A stretch of 64,000 nt of DNA, taken from Paratrimastix pyriformis (taxonomy: Eukaryota; Preaxostyla; Paratrimastigidae). Shown piece after piece: positions 45,901-56,763 of the stretch (position 1 is the first letter of the stretch; the number at the start of each line of letters is the position of its first letter). The notes under the pieces were generated by a model, which saw only the letters and a list, made by a program, of their open reading frames with translations, was not told the origin of the DNA and ran no database searches. The position numbers were made by a program, and so were the translations under genes. Location of the stretch: positions 638,001 through 702,000 of the forward strand of contig JAPMOS010000014.1 in the NCBI GenBank assembly GCA_027972325.1, given 5' to 3'.

Positions 45901-48900
45901 TCGCAGTGCGAGGGCTTCCTGGGCGATGTGCGGGCCCTCCTCGCCCGCGCCGCCCGCGCACGGGCCCCAACGTCCTGGGTCGCCACGCGCCCGCCCGCCG
46001 CCCCCGCCTTGCTAAGGCCGCCCCTCTGCTTGCTGCCCCTGCCCGTCTCCGCCCGCTGATCCTCGGCTCCGCCCCACGGCCCGGGTTGGGCAGAGCGGGG
46101 CCCTGGATGCCACCCTGACGGCCCTGGCCCGGCCCCTGCTGCAAGTGGGGCCCCAGTGCGCCCCCCTGCGGCTGGCCAGCCCGCATCCCTACGCGGCCGG
46201 GGCCCGGGAGACCCACACCCTGGCCGTCCCCGGGGCCGTGGGCTACTGGCTCCGCTTCAGCTCCCGCTGCCGCACCCAGAAGGGCACCGACACCCTCACC
46301 CTCACCCGCATCCCCGTCCGCGCCGCTCCCTCCTCGGCCCCTCCTCGGCCCCTCCTCGGCCCCTCCTCGGCCCATCATCCTCGGCCCATCCTCGGCCCAT
46401 CATCCTCGGCCCATCCTCGGCCCATCATCCTCGGCCCATCCTCGGCCCCTCCTCGGCCCTTCTTGGACCAGTGGCCGCTCGCATGGCCCCCTCGCTGAGT
46501 GCGTGTCCCCGCTGGGCTGCTGTGGGCGGGCTGTGGCGGCGGCGGGGCGCAGGATGCGGACGGACAGCAGCCGGCCGTGGTGATGAGCTGGCAGGGGCCG
46601 CCCGAGATGTGGCCCCAGTGCCCCTTCTACGTGGCCGGGCCGCGCCTCGAGGCCACCTTCGCCGGGCCGCGGGGCGGCGAGTGGGGCTACCAGCTGGACG
46701 CCCTGCCCGACGTGGCCGGGCTGGCCTCCCTGGGCATGGCATGCCCAGCCCCCGCCCCGGCCCCCGCCCCGGCACCCCTGCGGTTTGCCTCCGACCACCC
46801 ATACAAGTCCGCCCTGCCCTGCCCTGCCCTGCCCTGCCCTGCCCTGCCCTGCCCTGCCCTGCCCTGCCCTGCCCTGCCCTGCCCTGCCCTGCCCTGCCCT
46901 GCCCGCGCCTCGTCGTCCACCGTCATCATCGCCGGCCGGGTGTGGCGTGGGCGTGGGCGTGGGCGTGGGCGTGGACGTGGACGTGGACGTGGACGTGGAC
47001 GTGGACGTGGACGTGGACGTGGGCGTGGGCGTGGGCGTGGGCGTGGGCCGCAGGTCGTGGGCCAACGTGACGCAGCACCTGGACGTGGCGGGTGCCCAGG
47101 GCTGGACGCTGACCTTCGACGGGCGCTCGGCGACCGAGCTGAACTGCGACCTGGTGCGCGTCTACCACAACCCGGCCCGCTCGGGCCGCGAGAAGGACTG
47201 GCGCCTCCTGCACACCTTCTCGGGGCCGTCCGTCACCCACCCCACGCCCCTGCCGCCCTGCCCCGGCCCGCTGTCGCGCCGTCGCGCCGTCGGCCATCCA
47301 TCCCCTGCTGCCCTGCCCCGGCCCGCCTTGGGGCCGAGCGCGGGAGCCACGAAAAGCTAATGCTCACGCCCCTCTCCCCTCCTGCTGCTGCAGGCACTTC
47401 CCCACGGGCCCGCTGTGGGTCGGGCTCAACCCGCTGGTGTTCCGCTTCACGAGCGACCTGACGGGCACCGACTGGGGCTGGGAGGTCGCATGCGCGCCCT
47501 CCATGACCCCCGTCCTGCCCGTGGCGCCCCTCCGGCCCGACCTCTTCGCCCTGGTCCGCCCCCGCCCCCGGCAGCCCGCCCTGCCCCTGCCCCTGCCCCG
47601 CCCCTGCCCCTGCCCCTGCCCCTGCCCCTGCCCCTGCCCCTGCCCCTGCCCCTGCCCCTTGAGCGGCCCCGTGACCTGGGGCGCGGCCGGCACGGTGCAT
47701 GTGCAGGTGGGCAGCATGCTGGGGCTGCAGCCTGGCCACCGGCTCCTCGTGTGCGGTCACGAGTGCGGTCTGGCGGCGGGCCTCTTCGCGCGCATGGTCG
47801 GCCCCACGGCCCCAGGCTCAGTCGGTCCGGCGCCCATGCCTGGCCCGCCCCGCCCACCCCGCCATGCCCTGCCCTGCCCTGCCCTGCCCTGCCCTGCCCT
47901 GCCCTGCCCTGCCCTGCCCTGCCCTGCCCTGCCCTGCCCTGCCCTGCCATGCCATGCCATGCCATGCCAGACTCTGCTCTGCCATGCCATGCCATGCCCT
48001 GCCCTGCCCTGCCATGCCATGCCATGCCCTGCCATGCCATGCCCTGCCCTGCCATGCCATGCCATGCCATGCCCTGCCATGCCATGCCCTGCCCTGCCAG
48101 ACTCTGCTCTGCCTGCCCTGCCATGCCATGCCAGACTCTGCTCTGCCCTGCCCTGCCCTGCCATGCCATGCCCTGCCATGCCATGCCCTGCCCTGCCAGA
48201 CTCTGCTCTGCCTGCCCTGCCATGCCATGCCAGACTCTGCTCTGCCCTGCCCTGCCATGCCATGCCCTGCCATGCCATGCCCTGCCCTGCCAGACTCTGC
48301 TCTGCCTGCCCTGCCATGCCCTGCCATGCCATGCCAGACTCTGCTCTGCCTGCCCTGTCTCGTGTCGTCGGCACCATGACGTGACTGCCCCCCTCGGCCG
48401 CTGGGTGGGTCTGGGCAGTGGCCCTGACGCCCTTCCCGGGGATTGTGGCCGCCACGGCCGCCCGTGCCTGGGGCGGGCTCGCCCTGCCGGGGCACCTCTT
48501 GGTCGCCGACGCCGCCCGGCTGCCGCTCCTCGCCCTCGACCGCGGTCCGCACCCCAACCGGCCGGCGCCACCACCCCCTCGCATGGAGGGCCCGCTGTGC
48601 GTCCCCGACCCTCATGCTCATCCTCTGGTTGGGCGTGGGGGCGCGGGGACATGTGCCGGCGCGGGGGCAGCGCGGTGCGAGGGTGCGAGCACCTTCCGCT
48701 TCGACCGGGTGCTCTTCACGTCGCCCCCCTCGCCCCTGGCCCTGGAGGCGGCCTGCCGGCTGCTGGACATGCAGCCCGCACCCGGGGCCGCCACCGGGCT
48801 GGTGGTCTTCCCCAACCAGGGCGCCCTCGCCTGGCTCCAGGTCCCCGCCCCCCGTGCCCCTCTGCCGTGCCGTCCCATCCGCCCCACAGGCAGCCCCTCG

Positions 48901-49989
48901 CCATCTTCCAGTCACCGGAACCGGCACCGGCACCCGTGTCAGCACCGGCACCCGTGTCAGCACCGGCACCCGTGTCAGCACCGGCACCCGTGTCAGCACC
49001 GGCACCCGTGTCAGCACCGGCACCCGTGTCAGCACCGGCGGCATGGCCTCATCCGACCGGCTTTTGTGCCCGCGTGGGGTTGGGGGTGCAGTGGGCCCGC
49101 CCTCTGGTCGCCGCTGTGGAGGCCGGCGCTGCGGCGGCGGTGGCGGCTGCGGCGGGTGGGCCGCGGCCCCTGCCTGGGCCCCAGTGCAGCGGGGGCAGCG
49201 TCGAGCTGGCCATGGCCGAGGAGGACTTCGAGCGTGCATTCCCCGGCCAGTGCGGGGCCGCCTGGCTCACGGGGGCCTTCGCCGAGCCAAACCCGGGCGA
49301 CGAGTCCGCCCGCCCGCCCGCCCGCCCGCCCGCCCGCCCCGAGCAGCGAGGGGACCTCCCATTTTCCGTCGTCGGTGCCTGCCGGTGCCCGCTGACAGTC
49401 CTCTCGTTGTGGTGCGGTGTGGGCGGTGTGGGGGCGGGGCGGGGGCGTCATGATGCAGGTGGACGCTGGTGGGCAGCCCCGTGGTGGCCCTGGGGAAGCC
49501 CACCCCGGCCCTGGTGGGGGCCGTGGCGGCATACCGCGAGGACCCGGCCGCGGCCGAGCAGCAGGCGCGCCTCTTCATCGCCGGCCGGGCAGGCCTCTGC
49601 TCCCGCACGGCCGCAGGTCCGCCCCGCCCACCCGCCAACCGCCCCAGCTGCCGCCCCGCTCGCCCGCTCGCCCCGCCTCGACCGCGACCGCCGGCCCCTC
49701 ACGGATCGTCTTTGCTGGCGATGCTCGTGGCCCCGCTGCATGGCCACCCCACCCCGCCTGACCGTGGGGCGCAGGGGCTGCCCCTGTGGCCCAGGCGTAC
49801 TTCGTCTGCCGCAGCTGCCCCGGCGAGCCGGCCGTCTGCCCCTGCTGCGCCGCCCGGTGCCACCCGGGCCACGTCCTCACCCACGCCTACGGGACGGTCG
49901 CTTGCGGTCCGCCCCGGCCCGCCCAGACGCGCGCTCATGCCTACGCCCGCGCCCATGCCCATGTCCATGTCCATGCCCATGCCCATGTC

Positions 49990-50021
<32 letters not shown>

Positions 50022-53000
50022 CCCTCCGACGGGCTTTTCACCGCCGCCCGGGATGGGGCCTTGGGCTGCAGGCTGCAGCGGGCGCGTGCTGCCCCTGGAC
50101 GGGCTCGCCCCGGCCGTGGTGCAGGCCGCAGCGGCGGCGGGGCAGCCGAAGCCCGTGGCGCGGTACCCGTGCGCGGCCCTGGCGCCGTTGGGGGTGCGGC
50201 TAAACAGCCTCCTGCCCACGGCCCGCTGCTCGGCCCTGCCGCCCCTCGCCCTCGGCTCCCAGCAGGTCCGCCCCCGCCCACGGCCCCGCCCCTTGCCTCC
50301 ATCGGCTGCTGCGGTTGGGTGGCTGATGGCCCCCGTTCTCGCCTCGCGCCCGGCCTGCCCCTGGCCGCGGCAGGGGCGCCAGGGCTCCTTCGTGCGGGCC
50401 CCCACCCGGCAGCACGCCTTCCGGCTGGCCAGCAGCCCCGCTGGCCCCGACTCGTACCTCTGCCTCGTCCGCAGGCCCTCCCTCCGCCCTCCCCTCCGCC
50501 CTCCCCTCCGCCCTCTCCTCCCTCCCCCCCCATCCTCTGCCGGCCTCCCCGCTCGGGGCCGCTCATGACGTGTGGGGTGCCGACACCGTGGCCGCGTGGC
50601 CGCTGGGCGGGCGCCACGGGGGGCCGTGACGTGTGCCGTGCGGTGTCACCTGGGGCCCGAGCTGCGCTACTGCGGGAGGCCTTCTTCCTGTGCTCGTGCC
50701 AGTGCGCCCGAACGGGTGCCCCGGCCCCGGCCCCGGGCAGCCGCTACGTGGACACGGGCAGCGCCCCGCCGGCCTTCCCGAGGGCGGCCCTGGGGCCGCT
50801 GCTGCTGGCCGGCCCGCTCGCCCAGGGCCCGCAGCCCCCGAGCTCCTGGCGGCCCTGGTCGGCATCGCCCTCCACGCACCACACACCGGGTGCCCCCGAG
50901 GTCTGACGACATGGCTCCTGGCCTGGCTGCTGTTGCGGCGGGGGATGGGGATGGGGCAGGCCGACGATGCCACGGCTGCGGGCCTGTACGCTCAGCCCCA
51001 GACGGCCCAGCTGGCCAACGCGGCCCTGGCCCTCATCACGGGCCCCGACCCCATGCCCGCCGCCCCCATCGAGCAGGTCGGTCACCAGCCCCCGCTCGGC
51101 CCCCGCCACCGCCCGGTCGGGAGGCGTTGCGGCGCGCCTCACGTCTGCTGGTTTGCCCCGGGCGGTCCCTGGCGGGTGGGCGGGGTTGGGGCAGGTGACC
51201 CTGACGGACGAGGGCGAGCCTGACCCGGCCGCTGCGGCTCGGCCCGAGGCCTCGGAGGCCACTTCGTCCTCTCGGCCGCCACCGTCGCCCGGGCCATCGC
51301 AGACTCGGACGAGATCCGCCCGCCATGCCACCCACCCGCCGACGTCCGCCTGCCCGTCCGCCCGGCCCGACCCCTGGCCGCCCGCCGCCGCCTGAATCCT
51401 CGCCCCGTCTGCCGGCGCCATGCCCTCACTCACCCCCTCGCCCCGTCTGCCGGCGCCATGCCCTCACTCACCCCCTCGCCCCGTCTGCCGGCGCCATGCC
51501 CTCACTCACCCCCTCGCCCCGTCTGCCGGCGCCATGCCTCTCACCCCCTCGCCCCGTCTGCCGGCGCCATGCCCTCACTCACCCCCTCGCCCCGTCTGCC
51601 GGCGCCATGCCCTCACTCACCACCGTCCTGCGGCGGTGCACCCGGCTTGCGTGCAGGGACGGGCCCCACGTGGGGCAGCTGGTGTGGGTGCTGCCCGCAT
51701 CGACGGCCGATGGGCCGGCCGGGGCGGCCGCGGGGCCGGTGGTCATGGTGCCTAGCCAGCCGCCCCCGGGCCCCGACGCGCTGCTCCCGCTGCGTGTGCT
51801 GCGCGGGGGCGGCTGCGTGGGCCTCGTGGCCGCCCGGCGGGGGCTGGGGGCCGCCCAGCAGGCGCTGGTGTTGGTGCGCGACACGGGCCGGGCCCTGCAG
51901 GGGGCCGCCTGGGTGCCCGTCCGGCTGCTGCGGGCCCTGGGCAGCCCCGAGCGGAGCGCCCTCCAGGAGCTCGTCGGCCGGGCGCCCCCGCTCCACGTCT
52001 GCCCTCGCCCTCGCCCTCGCCCTCGCCCTCGCCCTCGCCCTCGCCCTCGCCCTCGCCCTCGCCCTCGCCCTCGCCCTCGCCCTCGCCTCGCCCTCGCCTC
52101 GCCTCGCCCTCGCCCTCGCCCTCGCCTCGCCCTCGCCCTCGCCCCTCGCCCTCGCCCTCGCCCTCGCCCTCGCCCTCGCCCTCGCCCTCGCCCTCGCCCT
52201 CGCCCGCCCCCCGAGTCCCCCGGCAACCCAGGGGCCTTCTCGCTCGCCCTCCACCTCTCCCTCACCGCCTCGCCCACCGCCTGGCCCTCACGACCGGGGC
52301 GTTGGTTCCTCTGGGCGCAGCTGCTGCGGACGATGCTGCTGTGGGACGAGGCCTTCGCCAGCCTGCTTCTGGGCCAGGCGGCCATGTGGCTGCTGACGAT
52401 GGGCAGCCCCGAGCAGGCTTGCGGCTGGCTCGGCCCGGCCGCCCGGTGCGCCGATGTCGTGCAGGCCCTCCTCGCCCCACGCGTCCGCATCCCGCCCCCC
52501 GCCCGCCCCGCGCCCGCCCCGCGCCCGGCCCACTCCCCTCCCCGCCAGCTGCCTCTGACCGCTCATGTCCCTGTCCCGACCCCGCCCCTGCCCCTGCCCC
52601 TGCCCCTATCCGTGTCCTGTCCGCGTCCCTGTCCGCGTCTGGCCGGCCCCCTGCAGCACCCGTCGCTTGTCGGGGCGCGGGGCGGGGCCAAGGACCTTCT
52701 GGCGGGCTGGCTGGCCCAGGGGGCGGCGGGGCCGCTGTCGCAGCCGCTGCTCGAGGAAGCGCTCCGCGCCATCGACGACCACCGGGCCGCCGCGGCCGCC
52801 CCCGGCTCGAGCCCGCCACCCGGCGCTTCGCCGCCCCTGCAGCGGGCCCACATCTGCAGAGGCCCAGCGACCGTCCGTCGGCCTTCACCAGCCACCTCAT
52901 TCCCGCCACGGGATCCGTGCGCCTCGTCTTGGCCCCTCGCCTCGCTTCCCATCCCTTGGCCTGAGCTGGGCTCTGGGCTGGGCTCTGGGCTGGGCTCTGG

Positions 53001-55603
53001 GCTGGGCTCTGGGCTGGGCTGGGCTCTGGGCTGGGCTGATCCGCACCGGTGGGCGCCGGGGCGGCTGCAGGAGCCGGTCGACTGGTGCCCCGAAGATGCG
53101 ACCGTCTTCGAGGTGGGCCACCCGCTCCCCGACTACCCCACCCTGGGCACCACCATGACCAGGCTGCCCTGCGTCCTCGAGGGCACCCCCAACGGTCCGC
53201 GGCCCCGGGCGCACGCACACGCCCTCCTGTCGTTGCCCCATGGGCGCCCGCTTCGAGGGCCATCCGATCTGCTGGCCTCGCTCGGACTCTGGGTGGGCAT
53301 GGGCATGGGCATGGGCATGTGGGCCGGGGGTGCCGCATGGCCGCTCATCTGGGTGGCTGCCCCTGCTCTTGGGCTCCCTGGTGGGATGGCCGGGCGGGGT
53401 GCCGCAGGGCTGGTGGGCGGGCTGCTCATTCGTGTGGACGCCCGCACGGCCTACGGGCCCCGGGGGAAGCTCTCGCTGTTCCGCGACCGGGCCGGCAAGC
53501 GGCCCCTGGCCTGCCTGGACCCCATCATCGCCCAGCCGGGCCGCCCCGTCGCCCTGGTGGCCGTCCGCTCGCCCGCAGGGGCCCTCTGGATGGTCCGCCC
53601 CGCCACCTCCGGCACCCCGCCCCCTCCGCCCCGCCCCCTCCGCCGCCACGCCCCACCCTGCCATCCCCACTGCCATCCCCGCCCACCCGACCGACCGACC
53701 GACGGCAACCCCGGCCGGGTTTCCCTGTGGCGGTGCGGCTGGCTGGCGGCGCAGGGCCTGGAGAAGGGCACGGGCACGGAGCCTGCCGATGCCTGGGGCA
53801 TCCGGTGCGTGGTGAGCCCCCTGCCGCCCGTCCCCACCGCGCTGGGCCACAGCCCGGGTCCGCCCCCGCTTGCCCCATCCCAGCCCCCCGTCCGCCCCCG
53901 ATGGGACCGCGTTCGTCCTCCCAGCCCCTCGGCCACGAGCTCACCGCTCATGGGCGCCCCCTGACCCGGTGGTTGGTTGGCGATGGTGGGGCAATGATGG
54001 CGATGGCGATGGCGATGGCGATGGCGATGGCGATGGCGACGCTTGGGCTGGCTGCAGCGGGGCGGGACGTCTGGGTGGGGCTGGAGATGCTGCGGACGCT
54101 GCTCGAGGCGCGGCTGCCCCTGGAGCATCCCATCTGGGCCCCCGAGACCGTCGAGGCGGTCATGGGTCCGCCCCCGCCCCCCACGCCCAGCCCCAGCCCT
54201 CGGCGTCATCACCGCGCCCTCGGCGCCATCGCCCCGTCTGCCACGGGCCTCATCAATCGGGGCCTCATAACTCATCAATCCGGGCTTCATCAATCCGGGG
54301 CTTCATGACTCATCAATCGAGGGCTTCATGACTCATCAATCGGGGCCTCATCAATCGGGGCGGCCGGGTTGCAATGTGCAGGCCTCTTCGTTGAGGCGGC
54401 CCAGCGGCCCCGCGAGGGCCCCGAGGCCCAGCCGGCCGGAAGCAGCGGGGGCCTGCAGCCGCTGCTGGGGGGCATCCTTGCGGGCTACGGGGCCCACTGG
54501 ACGGCCCTCATGGCCGACGGCAGCCCGGCAGCCCGGCGGGCCCGGGCCCAGCTGGTGGAGGGGGTCCTGCCCCGGCTGGGGGCCCAGCTGGCGCCCCTCA
54601 AGGCCGCCCTTGGCGCGGGCGGGCTGGACGGCGGCCTGGTGGAGACCATCGTCACCGTCGAGAAGCTCCGCGCCCGCGCCCAGGCCGCCGCGGCCGCCCA
54701 GGGGGGCGCCGAGGAGCCCGCATGCTACGACGAGGCCGCCATGACCTGGTCCGGCCGGACGCGCCCTTGCACACCCGCTGCCCGGCCCCGTTGGTGGGTG
54801 GTTGCGACCGCACTCTCGGCCACCCGTTTGGGCCCCCATCCGCTGACTGCCTCCTCTCGCGATCGGGGCGGGGCGCTCCGTCCCATGGGGCTGGGGCTGG
54901 GGCTGGGGGCTGGGGCTGGGGGGCTGGGGCTGGGGCTGGGGCTGGGGCTGGGGGCTGGGGGCTGGGGGCTGGGGGCTGGGGCTGGGGCTGGGGCTGGGGG
55001 CTGGGGGCTGGGGGCTGGGGGCTGGGGGCTGGGGGCTGGGGGCTGGGGGCTGGGGGCTGGTCCAGGCTGGACAAGTTCGTCGAGGTGGCCCTGATCCACG
55101 ACGCGCTGCTGCACGGGGCGCCCCTGCCGGGGCGGCTGCTCTGGACGGCCCTCAGCTGGCAGAGCCACGACCGCACCATCGAGACGGCCCACCCCTCGGG
55201 CTCCGGGGCCATGGGCTCGGTGGCGGTGCCCCCCGGGGCGGAGGCCATCCGGGTGGCCCTCGACCCGCGCACACGCATCGACTCGGGCTCGTGCTCCGTC
55301 GGCCGTCCGTCCCGCCCCGCCCCGTGTGCCTTGCCCGGCCTCTGCCTCTGCCCCTGCTCGCTGACGGGGGCTGCCGCTGGGGCCTGGGGCCGGGTGCAGC
55401 GGTCCGGTTCGAGGCGAGCACGGGGCTGCTGCAGATCAAGGAGGAGCGCCTGGGCAGGCGGCCGGACGAGGTCGAGGGCTCCCTCCGCACCGACTCGCGC
55501 TCCTGGGGCGCCCTGGCGGGCGTCCACCTGGTCGTCCCGGCCGCCGCACGGGAGGCCGAGCTGCGCAACCGGCAGGCGGGTCCGCCCTCACTCCGCCCCC
55601 GAT

Positions 55604-55659
<56 letters not shown>

Positions 55660-56700
55660 TTCCCCCTTCTCGCATCGCCCCGTCTGCCCCGACCCTGGCG
55701 CAACGGGGCTCACTTCCGGACCTGCCGTTCTGCCTCTGGTTCTGGTTCTGCCTCTGCCTCTGCCTCTGCCTCTGCCTCTGCCTCTGCCTCTGCCTCTGCC
55801 TCTGCCTCTGCCTCTGCCTCTGGTTCTGCCTCTGCGGTTCTGCCTCTGGTTCTGCCTGTGGTTCTGCCTCTGCCTCTGGTTCTGCCTCTGCCTCTGGTTC
55901 TGGTTCTGCCTCTGCCTCTGCCTCTGGTTCTGCCTCTGGTTCTGGTTCTGCCTCTGCCTCTGGTTCTGCCTCTGGTTCTGCCTCTGGTTCTGCCTCTGGT
56001 TCTGCCTCTGGTTCTGGTTCTGCCTCTGCCTCTGGTTCTGCCTCTGGTTCTGCCTCTGGTTCTGCCTCTGGTTCTGCCTCTGGTTCTGGTTCTGCCTCTG
56101 GTTCTGCCTCTGGTTCTGCCTCTGGTTCTGCCTCTGCCTCTGGTTCTGCCTCTGCCTCTGGTTCTGCCTCTGCCTCTGGTTCTGCCTCTGGTTCTGCCTC
56201 TGGCGTCTCGGTGGGGCAGCGGCCCCTGCTGGGAGCGGGCCCGGGGACGTGGTGGCGGCCCTGTGCGCCCCCGAGGCGGCCCGTGCCTCTGAGGACCTGG
56301 CCGCGGCGGAGCTCTTCGCGGGCCTGTGCGCCGACCGGCACAGCGACCCCGAGTGCCTCACCCCCGAGTTCCTCTTCCCGCCCGCCGCCCCGGGCGCGGC
56401 CGGGGGGCCCGCCGTCGTCCCGGCCGAGGTGGACTCGCCCATCCTGCGCCGGCTGGAGGAGCGCTGGCGGCCCCTCGACGAGCGCCTCCGGCTGGGGCCC
56501 CTGGGGGTCTTCCGGACCCGCCTCTGGGTGTGGCGCGTCTACAACTGGTCCGCATGCGCCACCCCCGCTCGGCCCGGCTGGTCCCCCGCCTTGGGCGCCC
56601 CTGCCTTCTGCATGGCCACCCGACGGCCCTCCTCACCCTGCCTTGTGCCGGGGCCTCCTTGGCGCTGGCGGCGACCGGGGGTGCGATCGTCATGTACGTG

Positions 56701-56763
<63 letters not shown>

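Noticed and set aside
42402-45986. 1194-codon open frame on the minus strand
   Set aside because: It runs antisense through conserved HECT exons and several repeat arrays. High GC removes stops by chance.
47447-49239. Very long minus-strand frames over the GCCCT satellite
   Set aside because: They are antisense to the HECT gene and made of repeat-derived Gly/Ala/Arg/Trp peptide with no conservation.
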